From Holophagaceae bacterium (GTDB lineage Bacteria > Acidobacteriota > Holophagae > Holophagales > Holophagaceae): a stretch of DNA of 44,288 nucleotides. The notes beneath the pieces were generated by a model. The model saw only the letters and a list, made by a program, of their open reading frames with translations. It did no database searches and was not told where the DNA came from. The translations under genes and the position numbers were made by a program. Numbering within the stretch: position 1 is the stretch's first letter; each line of letters begins with the position of its first letter. Of this stretch, positions 16,039-25,682 are shown piece after piece. The stretch covers positions 1-44,288 of the forward strand of contig WRHW01000011.1 in assembly GCA_009783055.1 (NCBI GenBank). The letters run 5' to 3'.

Positions 16039-16163
16039 ACACGCCTCATTTAGTTTATCGACAAAAGAGGCATAATCAGAACTCTGGATGGCCACTAAAG
16101 AAATTTGCAACAATAATAACTATTTTCAATTCAAGCACACAAACTGACTACAACCCAAAGCCC

Positions 16164-18752
16164 ATGACATCCCCAATGACCCAACAGGTGGCTACCCTGA
16201 AGCGAGAGGCTGGAGAGGCCATTCTCCTCACTCGAATGGGGGATTTTTATGAGCTACAGGGAGAGGATGCGGTTGTAGCGGCCCCAATCATGGAGATCGC
16301 CCTAACTACAAGAGGAAAGGGCACTGTTGCGGAAACACCGATGTGTGGAGTTCCGCACCATGCCTTAGACCAATACCTGCAAAGACTGCTCAATGCGGGA
16401 TATTCTGTTGCAATTGCGGAACCTACGGCTAAGGCTGAAGATGTAAAAGGTCTGCTACCTAGGGCAATTAAGCGCATCATCACGCCCGGTACTTGGCTGG
16501 ATGATGACGGGAGGTTGCTGGCATCTATACATAGAATCGGCGATTCTTGGGGAATGGCTCTGTTACAACTTGCGTCTGGAAAACTTCAGGTTATACCAGG
16601 CAATGGCGAAGATTCTCTCAGGGCAACTGTAGAGCGACTTGCTCCACAAGAAGTTATTAGGGCTGAGAGTGCCCCTGACTTTGGTATAGCCCATGTAGCT
16701 AATACCACTTTGCCCGACTGGCGTTTTGAGATTGAGAGGGCAAGGCAACAAATATTATCGTTTTTTGGTTGGCAACACTTGGAGGGCGTAGGTTTAGACC
16801 CATTTCCATCTGCCATTGCGGCTCTTGGTGCGTTACTGGATCAGGTTGAGGTCACTCAAAAGGGGCGACCGGCTCACATTCAGGGTATAACGCTGGAGCT
16901 GGAGGCTGTTGGCTCTCTGCTGGATGCTACTAGCGCAAAGCATTTGGAGATATTTGTAAATGCTCTGGATGGCTCGAAGAGCGGAACTCTGTTTGGTCTC
17001 CTTGATATATGTAAGACCAGAATGGGTAGTAGATTGTTGAGGGGATGGCTTGACCAGCCACTGCGTGACCAAGAGGCTCTGGAGCGTCGCTGGGCGCAAG
17101 TGCGGTGGTACACTGAGGACTGCCGTCGCTTGCCTCTACAGGGCTTACTTGCACAAATACCTGACTTGGAAAGGCTCTTAGGTCGTGTAGCCCTTGGGCT
17201 TGCTACTCCACCCGACTTGGCGACATTGCGTAATGGTCTCAGGCAAGCCCAAAAACTTCCATCGGTAGTATTTAATTCTGATGAAAGTTGGTTTGATGCT
17301 TTACCTGCCCTAGACCTATGGCCGGAGGATACTCCCCTTTGTAAAGAGTTGCTGGATGAGCTGGAAAACCTACTTTCTGAAACGCCCCCGATGGATATTT
17401 TACAGGGTGGTGTGATACGCGCTGGTGCCAATGATGAATTAGATAAATTGACTAGCTTGGCTACAGACGCTAAGAGCGTGATGCTCGAATTAGAGGGCGC
17501 GGAGAGGCAAAAGTCGGGAATACAAAGTTTGAAAATTAAATTCAATCGCGTTTTTGGTTATTATTTTGAAGTCACAAAGGCAAACCTGGCGGCGGTTCCA
17601 ACACATTTTATACGCAAACAGACTCTAGTAAATGCGGAACGGTTTACTACGGAAAAACTTTTGGATTTTGAGCAAAAACTCAGCAGTGTTGAGACAGACC
17701 GTCAACAGATTGAAGAGCATTTGTATAAAGACCTCTTGGAAAAGGTACTCCTGCACAGGGGTAACTTGCTACTACTTGCCACTGCTATAGCCAAGTTAGA
17801 CATTCTCACGGCCTTTGCACAGAATGCCCGCAATTTGAGGTGGTCTGAACCTGAGATAAGTAACAAGCCAGAATTATTTATAGTCAGCGGAAAACACCCA
17901 ATGCTGGAAACCCAACTGGGCAGTGCTTGTATCCCAAATGACCTTTCGTTGCTTCCAGCTTGTTCTATATCGGTAGTCACCGGGCCGAATATGGGCGGTA
18001 AGAGTACATTCCTCCGTATGGCGGCTATTTTGGTTGTCATGGCGCAAGCTGGCAGTTTTGTGCCGGCGGAACAAATGCGGTTTGGTATCGTTGATAGGAT
18101 TTTTACTCGGATTGGAGCTAGTGACTATCTTTCTAAGGGGCAGAGTACCTTCATGGTAGAAATGACCGAAACCGCTAGGATATTGAACCAAGTGACTTCC
18201 CGGAGTCTGGTGATATTGGATGAAATAGGACGTGGTACTTCTACTAGGGATGGCCTTGCTCTAGCGGAGGCTATTGCATTGCACTTGAGAGACCTATCTG
18301 GCGGTGCGCCAAGGACGCTTTTTGCAACTCATTATTTTGAACTGACCAAACTGGCTACACATCCGCGGGTGGCCAATCTGCACGTTGAAGTACAGGAATG
18401 GGGCGATCAGTTGCACTTCCTACACCACATTGCTGATGGCCCTGCGGACAGGAGTTATGGCATACAGGTGGCTAGGCTTGCTGGCCTTCCAAAGTGCGTT
18501 ATCGCGAAGGCACAGAGCATACTTGCTGACATGCAGGATCAACATGCAAACTTTACAGATTCTGCAATCCCTATCAAATCAGGAGGCGACTCTTTTCAGC
18601 AGAATCCGGGTGGTACGCAATTGATGTTGCCGATTTTTGATCCAGAGCCAGATTCCATTGATACCCTACGGCAGGAGATTGGAGCCTTGAACTTAAATAG
18701 TATGACCCCTCTTGAAGTCATGGCTTGGGTAGCGGAAAAACAGAAAGACTAA
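16164..18752 (+). CDS. mutS: DNA mismatch repair protein
   Basis: MutS recognises mismatches and signals to MutL using ATP. The protein has 862 residues from ATG 16164 and begins MTSPMTQQVATLKREAG, aligning with the family opening (T-P-M-x-Q-Q). The mismatch-binding motif MGDFYEL is near residues 25-31, PMCGVPHHALDQYL follows, then connector, lever and clamp domains. The ATPase has Walker A TGPNMGGKSTFLRM (about 605-618) and the signature SRSLVILDEIGRGTSTRDG with the FATHYFEL loop. An in-frame extension back to 15966 would overlap the methyltransferase and has no family similarity, so I rejected it; no Shine-Dalgarno precedes 16164. The C-terminus ends shortly after the ATPase, without obvious beta-clamp tail. 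Its last 35 nt overlap the convergent decarboxylase gene. Confidence 0.95.
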   Translation: MTSPMTQQVATLKREAGEAILLTRMGDFYELQGEDAVVAAPIMEIALTTRGKGTVAETPMCGVPHHALDQYLQRLLNAGYSVAIAEPTAKAEDVKGLLPRAIKRIITPGTWLDDDGRLLASIHRIGDSWGMALLQLASGKLQVIPGNGEDSLRATVERLAPQEVIRAESAPDFGIAHVANTTLPDWRFEIERARQQILSFFGWQHLEGVGLDPFPSAIAALGALLDQVEVTQKGRPAHIQGITLELEAVGSLLDATSAKHLEIFVNALDGSKSGTLFGLLDICKTRMGSRLLRGWLDQPLRDQEALERRWAQVRWYTEDCRRLPLQGLLAQIPDLERLLGRVALGLATPPDLATLRNGLRQAQKLPSVVFNSDESWFDALPALDLWPEDTPLCKELLDELENLLSETPPMDILQGGVIRAGANDELDKLTSLATDAKSVMLELEGAERQKSGIQSLKIKFNRVFGYYFEVTKANLAAVPTHFIRKQTLVNAERFTTEKLLDFEQKLSSVETDRQQIEEHLYKDLLEKVLLHRGNLLLLATAIAKLDILTAFAQNARNLRWSEPEISNKPELFIVSGKHPMLETQLGSACIPNDLSLLPACSISVVTGPNMGGKSTFLRMAAILVVMAQAGSFVPAEQMRFGIVDRIFTRIGASDYLSKGQSTFMVEMTETARILNQVTSRSLVILDEIGRGTSTRDGLALAEAIALHLRDLSGGAPRTLFATHYFELTKLATHPRVANLHVEVQEWGDQLHFLHHIADGPADRSYGIQVARLAGLPKCVIAKAQSILADMQDQHANFTDSAIPIKSGGDSFQQNPGGTQLMLPIFDPEPDSIDTLRQEIGALNLNSMTPLEVMAWVAEKQKD

Positions 18753-20157
18753 TATTTTGCAGTGCTTCCCACAGTGCTTCTACATGGCGCATCTGGGTGG
18801 GCATAGAGGCTATGGAAACCCTGATTATCTTTTGGTCTTTGAGAACAGACGTTGTAATGTAGTGTCGGCCAGAGGCGTTGAGTGTATCTGCTATGGCTTG
18901 GTTGTGCTTTGATAGGGCATTTTCGTCGCCTGATATGTTGGGGGGAACATGGCGCAGGGATACTGTCTGAAGTGGACAGGGTGCCAAGCGTTGCCAGTTT
19001 GGGGCAGTGTCTATCTGGGTGGCCAACCAGCTTGCCAGGGATATATCCCTCCGAATGCGGGTCTGGATTGCCTCTACACCATATTCGAGTATCAAAAACC
19101 AAAGTTTTAATGACCTAAAACGTCTCCCCAAGGGGATGCCCCAATCCCTGAAGTTGTTTACTTCTGCATCATGGGTTGTTCTGAGGTAGCTGGGGTTTGT
19201 TCCCATGACCCTGATTAGGTGCTGGACATCCTTTACAAAATAAGCTGTAAGGTCAAATCCTGTGCCCATCCATTTGTGGGGGTTTAAGACTATACTGTCA
19301 GCTTTTTCAACCCCTGCCCACATCCAGCGATATTCGGGGCATACCATCGCCGATCCTGCCATTGCCGCATCTACATGGAGCCAGATATTATATTTGGCGG
19401 CCAATTCTGCCATTTTTTCTAAGGGGTCGATGGCCGTGGTGGCTGTAGTTCCAATTGCGGCGATCATGGCGCATGGCCGCCTACCTTCTTGAATGTCGGC
19501 CTGTATGGCCGCTTCTAGCAAGTCTATTCGCAGGGCATGGTCGTTGTCTGTTGGCAAAAGCCTTAAGTGTTCTCTTCCGAAGCCGGCTAGCAACGCCCCT
19601 TTGGGGATAGAGCTATGGGCTTGGTCGGAGGCATATACAGTCAGGGGGGCTACCTCTGCTTGTAGTCCGCCTTTATTTTGGCAAAATTCGGTGGTGCGCT
19701 CCCTTGCACAAAGTAGCGCGCAAAGGGTTGCAGTGCTTGCGGTGTCTTGAATCACTCCAGAGAAGTTGGTCGACAGCCCCAGCATTTGCCGGAGCCAGTC
19801 CATCACTACCTCTTCAATTTCAGTGGCGGCAGGGCTGGTCTGCCAGCTCATCCCTTGCGCTCCCAAGCCGGCCGTGACTAGATCAGCCAATACAGAGCTG
19901 TAGTCTGAGTTAGATGGAAAATATGCAAAGAAATTTGGGTGGTTCCAGTGGGTAATGCCTGGCATTACCACTTTGTCGAGAGTTTCAGCAATCCCCTCAA
20001 GCCCGATCCCATGCATGGGTGGTTCCTTGGGTAGCTTTTTTGCTATCTCCCCAGGCATGGATTGGCTCATCACAGGAAGCGTTTCCATTCGCTCCCGGTA
20101 TGCGGCTATCCAGTCTATGAGTTCATGACCAAGGCGGCGAAAAGTATTAGTATCCAT
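18718..20157 (-). CDS. PLP-dependent group II (aromatic-L-amino-acid type) decarboxylase
   Basis: The protein has 479 residues. It shows NFFAYFPSNSDYSSVLADL (75-93), the cofactor-stacking DQAHSSIPKG (H181), LHVDAAMAG with D263 contacting the PLP ring nitrogen, and the Schiff-base lysine LNPHKWMGTG (K295). Length and motifs match the DDC/TDC-type group II decarboxylases, which act on Trp, Tyr, Phe, DOPA or related amino acids; the substrate cannot be read here. No Shine-Dalgarno sequence is evident before the ATG. The gene is convergent with mutS and their 3' ends overlap by 35 nt, leaving no room for an intergenic terminator. Confidence 0.9.
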   Translation of the reverse strand: MDTNTFRRLGHELIDWIAAYRERMETLPVMSQSMPGEIAKKLPKEPPMHGIGLEGIAETLDKVVMPGITHWNHPNFFAYFPSNSDYSSVLADLVTAGLGAQGMSWQTSPAATEIEEVVMDWLRQMLGLSTNFSGVIQDTASTATLCALLCARERTTEFCQNKGGLQAEVAPLTVYASDQAHSSIPKGALLAGFGREHLRLLPTDNDHALRIDLLEAAIQADIQEGRRPCAMIAAIGTTATTAIDPLEKMAELAAKYNIWLHVDAAMAGSAMVCPEYRWMWAGVEKADSIVLNPHKWMGTGFDLTAYFVKDVQHLIRVMGTNPSYLRTTHDAEVNNFRDWGIPLGRRFRSLKLWFLILEYGVEAIQTRIRRDISLASWLATQIDTAPNWQRLAPCPLQTVSLRHVPPNISGDENALSKHNQAIADTLNASGRHYITTSVLKDQKIIRVSIASMPTQMRHVEALWEALQNISLSVFPLPKP

Positions 20158-20225
20158 AGTCAGCTACAAAGGTAGTGAGGTTGTGGACAGTGATCTCTCG
20201 CTGACCACAACCTATCCAGGTTATC

Positions 20226-23200
20226 TTATCTTACAACCCTCCAAACCCTTGGTTTAGGATAGCCCTGGGATGGGTCGGCCATGATGGACTTGATTTCTAA
20301 CGAATCACTACTGCCACCTGCGCCACCTTCAGCTCCGGCCATAGGAGTTCCACCCTGAAGGACACCAGCGGTGCCAACTTGGATATAATCCGAGGCAACG
20401 CCAGACCATGTCGCCGCCAATCCACTGTGGAGTCGAGCGTCTGTATTGGTATCTTCTTTGAGGGGGTTAAGCACGTCGGCTATTACCCAGCTATGGGATA
20501 CTCCATGGCCACCGCTACACGGGTCTGCGGATTCGGGCGTAAATATTGTATAAAAGAGAGAGCCTGAAACCACCATTGGGGTATTGATACCTTTGGGGAG
20601 GAATTTATCGTTTACTTTAGGGAAGTCTATGTAGTAGCCAAAGTATGGATTGGCCCCACCGGCGGGTGCCAGATAGTAGTTAGGGCAACTGGGTGTAACC
20701 AGTTGCAACCATGTGTCGTTGCACGGGGCGGATGATGCCGTGTTGGATATGGAACCAGAGAAAGTGCGGAGCGCATTGTTAGTGATGGTACCACCTCCGG
20801 GGTTTATGCTATCAGAATCTATGCCTGCCTTGCCACTCCAGGCATCCAAATCCTGTCGGTCGAATACTACCGTGAGTTTGTGGTTTTGTGTGGGCTTGGG
20901 GTAGGCAAGGTCACTCTCATAGTAGTCCACCGGGTTATTGCGATCCCCGCTAACCATAGCAATTCCAACCGCCGCAGGCTTGATGTTGGTACCGATTGGT
21001 TTACCGGTAAAATTTGCTACGCGGAACGGTGCTGGCGCAACAGAGTAAATGGAGCTAGTTCCTGAATCTTGATATACTTTGCGTAGCTTCCAGTCATTTA
21101 TCTTGGACGTATCAATCCTATAGTTATCAAATGGTACGCCCTTATTTGTTGCAGTGGCTCCCCATGCCCATAACCCACCCTTATAGTCCATAAAGTAGGC
21201 CCTCTGGGCAGTACCTGAGTTGACAATAAATTCAAAGGGAATGATACCTGCACTAATTGGGCCTACATCACCGAATATTGATTTCGACATGTCGTGAGCC
21301 GCCAAAACATTTCCTGTTCTGACATCCAGTGCCATAACAGAGCGTCCCATAGGGGTAGTAGGCTTACCGGCAGAATCGTGTCCAAACATCGCCACTTCCA
21401 CGTCTCCAGTGCTGAGGCCACCGCTGATAAATACTGCGTCTTTGAGGTAATCGCCGTACTGCACCCTTCCAAATGCAGGGGTAGCAGTAGAAAAGCCCCA
21501 TTTACCCATAATGCTTCGAACATCGGCAACATTTGTGTTGCTACCAGGTTCGATGCGAGTATCCGGAAAAGTGGTCGCCTCATCTGGTATCAGTGTCCAT
21601 TTGATTGTGGGGTTGAAGGGGTCTTCAAGGTCGAGGGCATAGTAGCTTCGCCCTCCCTTACCCAGACCCAGAATTGCAATCACAGGCTCAATCTGTGTGG
21701 TATTGGGAACATAGTCAACTATGCCATTCCCCACACCAGTAATAGGCGAGGGAACATCAAGGTGATAAATTGCTGGTGTACCGTCAACCATGAATCGGTG
21801 GACATTGCCTGAGTTGGTTAGGTAGTCGAGGTATGGTAAAAAATCAGTGGGTAAAAATGCCCATAGTTCTTCAGCGACTGCTGTTGTAATACCAAACGAG
21901 TCCTTGGAAGAAACTTCGCCAAAACAGTGCAACCAACCCTGGTTTGTGCCTACCAAAATAATGCGGAATTTTGGGTCAGTTCCACTAAATGCCGACAGTT
22001 TTCCGGCTCCATTGCTGGCGTTAAGCCTAGATTTGATTATATCGTATTGGTATTCAACGACAGTGGGTGAAGAGTTGATTACATCTCCCATAATTGTGGG
22101 CCTGTTTGATAGCGGTCGCCCATCATCACCATTGATATCCTTAGCAGTATCGCCTCCCATAATGAACTGAACAACCTTGGCCTGATTGCCCTCTATGAGG
22201 TTCCTCACCAGAGGGCCGCCTGCAGGATTTTTCTGCACCGGGTCTGTAAACTTCAGATTCATTAAGCCATTGGTTGAATCGGTGAAGGCTGGGCCTATGT
22301 CAGAAAACTTTGTCAGATCGGTCGAGCCTGGCAAACGTGTTAGCAGTCTACGATCTTTCCACGACTTACTACCGAGAATTTCAGTGGCAGACCAAGTAGG
22401 TGCCGAATCCATAACAAAATCTTTATTGATACCATACATAAGAAGGTTGCCAGTCCAGATAGCCCCGCCACCATCAGGTGTATTAAAGCTACCCATGTAA
22501 ACCTGACCTGCAATGCTTGCCCCCACAAAGGGAAGGCTGGGGGTAGCAGTGGAGTTGTTAGTGCCCTTGGCAATGGCGGCTGTGAAAGCGGTTTCAAGCG
22601 AGGTAGTCAATTTGTCTGGGTCGGTGGCATCAAAGAAAAATGCGGCATTCTTGGCTTTAATGCCGTATTCGGGATAGCCCTCCATATTTGAAGCATCAGG
22701 TAACCAGTCGTTGTACTGGTCGACAGTACCATCTGGATGGAATGTTGGTGGCTCAAATGCCCTAAAATCCCCCACTTTGCCATTTGTCACACTTGGGTCT
22801 CCCATCACCGCACCCAAAAACACCGCACGCTTTGCCCCAGTTGCGGCGGTATATCTACCACCGAGGCTCACACCCACAGTCATGGTGGTCACCCGACGTG
22901 GTATGCCGGTGAGGCCCTGGGCAAAAGGAGTATTGTTACGGGAGTGAATCGAAAGAGGAAGGAAATCGCTGATTTTACCTGTCTTTTGTGTTGCACCCCG
23001 TTTACCTGGGTCGAGAGCCTGCAAATACTCAACATTTAGGCTACCCAGCGTAAAATCTGACATATGGGCACCAACTGCCGCCATAGTAAACAAGTTGTAC
23101 CAGTTTTGATTATTATTCAAATTATTTTTATTGCTCCCAGTTAGGATTTGCCTGTTGCCAGAAGCCGCGCTAAACGTAGCATTGATACCTAGGCTGGGGT

Positions 23201-24995
23201 TGTCGAGGTAGGGCGTTGCATCCTTCGCTGTCATCGAACCACCATTGTTTTCATTACCATCCGTAAACAGTATCAAAAAACTGTTGGCGCATTGAGACAC
23301 CTTGCCCCCGTCTAAATACTCCCCATCAACGGTGCCGTTGAACAAGCTATTGGGGTCATTAAACTGTACTAAAGCGCGGGCTGTAGAGTATGCCAAAGCC
23401 GTGCTACCGCTGGAAAAAGTTGCGGCAAGTCGCTTCATACCCTTGACAGAGTTACCATTTGTAGCATTTTTTCCCTCTGCCTTAGTGTTATTAAAAATCG
23501 TCCACCCCGAATTGTTGCCGGATAGCCTAGTGCTCATTGGGTCTGTGGTTGTAAGGGTAGTCTTGGTACTATTGCTAAGGCTGTCGTTACCACTAGCATC
23601 TAAGTATCGGAATGCCCAATATACATCTGCCTGATGGTGTACCCACGTCTGGATTGCCGCGTATTTATTTGCCTGAATACGTGTTAGGGGGGGTATGGAA
23701 TATCTGTAGGCATAGTCTGTTATATAGCCACTGAGTTTGCCTTCCACGTTATATTTGGGGATTTTTATACTTTTATTACGGTCGCGCATATTGGGGTTAT
23801 CAATAGTTCCTCGATAGCCCTGACCCCATTCCGCGCTTTGTTGGCCAGCGGCAAGCCGGTCGGTTGTGGTTGGTGTAACGTTTGGTACGGAAATCCCAGC
23901 CGCTGAGTCGAAGATGATAAATTTTCCGGCCAGTTGGGAATCATCCACGTAGTAATCGCCATTATACATATAGCCAACGTTTGTACCGTTGTTCACGGGT
24001 GCAGTAATACTACTCTGCCACCTGGCGGCGAAGAGCCAATGCAGGTAAATGGATTTGATCCAGGGACTGATATACAGATAGCCTCCGTGCGGATTGCTAC
24101 CAGAGGTGGATGGAGCAGTGTATGCATATTTTGCCAGGCTACTCTTGGCATTTGCGGCACTGGTGCCATTGGGTACCATATACGTCAGGTCATATTCGAT
24201 GTCCAGGCCACTGCCGTAAACTACATCCTTTGGCTCACCCTTGGGTTTGCCTTGATCGTCATACTCTATTTCCTTCCTGATCTGCTCATCCTTGATGGTC
24301 TTAGAACTCAAGGGGTTGCCGGTGGAGTTGAAGCCCATAACCTTCCAGGGCAATGGTATATCCAGTGTTCTGTGGAGTGCGTGTTGCACAGCAGTTCCGG
24401 CGGCTGTCACCTGAAAACGGATGTGGCTGGCGGCCATTATCCAATGTCTGATGTCTCTGCCAGAGTTGGAGGAACCGGTATACATCGTGGCCCTTGAAGC
24501 CGCGACGATTTCGTTTCCGGCGGCTGTCTTTAACTGCATGCAATTCTCTGCATCCTGGGCAGTGACGATACTGCCATCGGGCTTTACCAGATTTCGAAAC
24601 GTAAGCGTAAGCTGGGTGGTAGTATTAGTCGAGGTGGTGGTGCCAGAAGTACCTGCGGAAACTGTAAGAGTGCTTGCGGTATTTGAAGACCCTGCCCTCA
24701 CGTTACTTATTGCTCCGGTCGGATTTGGAAAAGAGATATATAAAGAAGTAGACCCATCATCATCCTTCCCGTTGTTATTTTGGTACAGAGGGTGGTACAT
24801 GAGGGGATCCATAGACGTAGAGAAGTCGAATATGGAAACAATTTCAGGTTTTTGTTTTACCTGAATCGACTGCTGGTAGAGATCCAGAAAATCCGTCTTG
24901 CTAGTCTGTAGCCTTGGGTCTAGTTGTGCATGGAGATTACTCCAACCAAACAATAACCCTGACACTGTGATTATGTTCAAAAAGCGGTTGTACAT
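20226..24995 (-). CDS. pilY1: PilY1-like type IV pilus adhesin / assembly protein
   Basis: The protein has 1589 residues from ATG 24995, chosen because AGGAG lies 8 nt upstream and a signal peptide follows (MYNRFLNIITVSGLLFGWSN, cleavage near LHAQ). An upstream extension to 25037 overlaps pilX. The N-terminal half contains a von Willebrand A-like MIDAS motif DFSTS (D57, S59, S61) with a second VWA strand FLILFTDGNENNGG. The C-terminal half has PilY1/PilC propeller features (PF05567): GDVINSSPTVVEY, IILVGTNQGWLHCFGE, YYALDLEDPFNP and AYFMDYKGGLWAWGA. PilY1 sits at the pilus tip, controls retraction and binds surfaces, often calcium-dependently. It is the last gene of the minor-pilin operon, 11 nt after pilX. 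Confidence 0.9.
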   Translation of the reverse strand: MYNRFLNIITVSGLLFGWSNLHAQLDPRLQTSKTDFLDLYQQSIQVKQKPEIVSIFDFSTSMDPLMYHPLYQNNNGKDDDGSTSLYISFPNPTGAISNVRAGSSNTASTLTVSAGTSGTTTSTNTTTQLTLTFRNLVKPDGSIVTAQDAENCMQLKTAAGNEIVAASRATMYTGSSNSGRDIRHWIMAASHIRFQVTAAGTAVQHALHRTLDIPLPWKVMGFNSTGNPLSSKTIKDEQIRKEIEYDDQGKPKGEPKDVVYGSGLDIEYDLTYMVPNGTSAANAKSSLAKYAYTAPSTSGSNPHGGYLYISPWIKSIYLHWLFAARWQSSITAPVNNGTNVGYMYNGDYYVDDSQLAGKFIIFDSAAGISVPNVTPTTTDRLAAGQQSAEWGQGYRGTIDNPNMRDRNKSIKIPKYNVEGKLSGYITDYAYRYSIPPLTRIQANKYAAIQTWVHHQADVYWAFRYLDASGNDSLSNSTKTTLTTTDPMSTRLSGNNSGWTIFNNTKAEGKNATNGNSVKGMKRLAATFSSGSTALAYSTARALVQFNDPNSLFNGTVDGEYLDGGKVSQCANSFLILFTDGNENNGGSMTAKDATPYLDNPSLGINATFSAASGNRQILTGSNKNNLNNNQNWYNLFTMAAVGAHMSDFTLGSLNVEYLQALDPGKRGATQKTGKISDFLPLSIHSRNNTPFAQGLTGIPRRVTTMTVGVSLGGRYTAATGAKRAVFLGAVMGDPSVTNGKVGDFRAFEPPTFHPDGTVDQYNDWLPDASNMEGYPEYGIKAKNAAFFFDATDPDKLTTSLETAFTAAIAKGTNNSTATPSLPFVGASIAGQVYMGSFNTPDGGGAIWTGNLLMYGINKDFVMDSAPTWSATEILGSKSWKDRRLLTRLPGSTDLTKFSDIGPAFTDSTNGLMNLKFTDPVQKNPAGGPLVRNLIEGNQAKVVQFIMGGDTAKDINGDDGRPLSNRPTIMGDVINSSPTVVEYQYDIIKSRLNASNGAGKLSAFSGTDPKFRIILVGTNQGWLHCFGEVSSKDSFGITTAVAEELWAFLPTDFLPYLDYLTNSGNVHRFMVDGTPAIYHLDVPSPITGVGNGIVDYVPNTTQIEPVIAILGLGKGGRSYYALDLEDPFNPTIKWTLIPDEATTFPDTRIEPGSNTNVADVRSIMGKWGFSTATPAFGRVQYGDYLKDAVFISGGLSTGDVEVAMFGHDSAGKPTTPMGRSVMALDVRTGNVLAAHDMSKSIFGDVGPISAGIIPFEFIVNSGTAQRAYFMDYKGGLWAWGATATNKGVPFDNYRIDTSKINDWKLRKVYQDSGTSSIYSVAPAPFRVANFTGKPIGTNIKPAAVGIAMVSGDRNNPVDYYESDLAYPKPTQNHKLTVVFDRQDLDAWSGKAGIDSDSINPGGGTITNNALRTFSGSISNTASSAPCNDTWLQLVTPSCPNYYLAPAGGANPYFGYYIDFPKVNDKFLPKGINTPMVVSGSLFYTIFTPESADPCSGGHGVSHSWVIADVLNPLKEDTNTDARLHSGLAATWSGVASDYIQVGTAGVLQGGTPMAGAEGGAGGSSDSLEIKSIMADPSQGYPKPRVWRVVR

Positions 24996-25006
24996 GATTT
25001 TTCTCC

Positions 25007-25663
25007 TTACCTTACTCTCACGGGCGTGGATACCCACGCCTCTCTGCCGTGTGTAAACGTAATAGCACTAGTTTCAGGTCGCACTAGGGCATCAGAGCGG
25101 ATAGCCCACAAGTCAGGGGCCTGTAAGTTAGATCCACCAGCCGCGGGAGTATAAGAGCCAGCACCCGCACCCTGGCTCATGTTAGCAACAGGTAACTTTC
25201 CCATCCTAGTCAACCCGATATTAAAACCCATCTCAAAGCCCATCTCATTATTTCCATCAAAACCAGTAAAAGTGCTTGTAGAATCCAGCCTTTGGCTACT
25301 TTCCCAAGGTTCCTTTCCCACCTTATAATCCGCACCAGACAGGGCGTATGCTCTGCCAGACTTTGCACTATCAGCAAGGAGATCAGTGGCCAAATTAATC
25401 AATTGATGTCCAGGCTCTGTCGAAGAAGATGTGCCGATCAATTGCAAGTCGATCCAATAAATCGTCCACTCAATACCCGAATCGGACACATTTTTTGTCA
25501 TTGCCCCCTGCCGTAGAAAGCCACCCGTCTGGATTTCTCTAAAAGAGTTTTTTGACATACTCAGAGCGGCCACCGTCAGCAGAACCAACAGGCAAAGAAC
25601 CACCAAAATGGTAGTGCCACCCGCCTGAGTATTTTTTGTATAGTGTGATATTTTCATTGACAT
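25007..25663 (-). CDS. pilX: PilX-like type IV pilus assembly protein
   Basis: The protein has 218 residues and one N-terminal membrane helix (about 16-38; GGTTILVVLCLLVLLTVAAL followed by SMSKNSFREIQTGGF), the pattern of the PilX N-terminal domain, which lacks the canonical prepilin Glu5. It is a minor pilin thought to act in the priming complex with PilV, PilW and FimT. GGGAG serves ATG 25663 (spacing 4) or the in-frame ATG 25657 (spacing 10). The stretch between pilX and pilW is 19 nt. Confidence 0.8.
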   Translation of the reverse strand: MSMKISHYTKNTQAGGTTILVVLCLLVLLTVAALSMSKNSFREIQTGGFLRQGAMTKNVSDSGIEWTIYWIDLQLIGTSSSTEPGHQLINLATDLLADSAKSGRAYALSGADYKVGKEPWESSQRLDSTSTFTGFDGNNEMGFEMGFNIGLTRMGKLPVANMSQGAGAGSYTPAAGGSNLQAPDLWAIRSDALVRPETSAITFTHGREAWVSTPVRVR

Positions 25664-25682
25664 AATTCTCCCAGAAGCCTAA

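Noticed and set aside
15966-16163. N-terminal extension of mutS
   Set aside because: It overlaps the methyltransferase gene, has no similarity to MutS, and the family N-terminus aligns at ATG 16164.
21294-21812. Plus-strand open frames inside the pilY1 gene
   Set aside because: They are antisense to a strongly supported coding region and have no ribosome binding site or recognisable domain.
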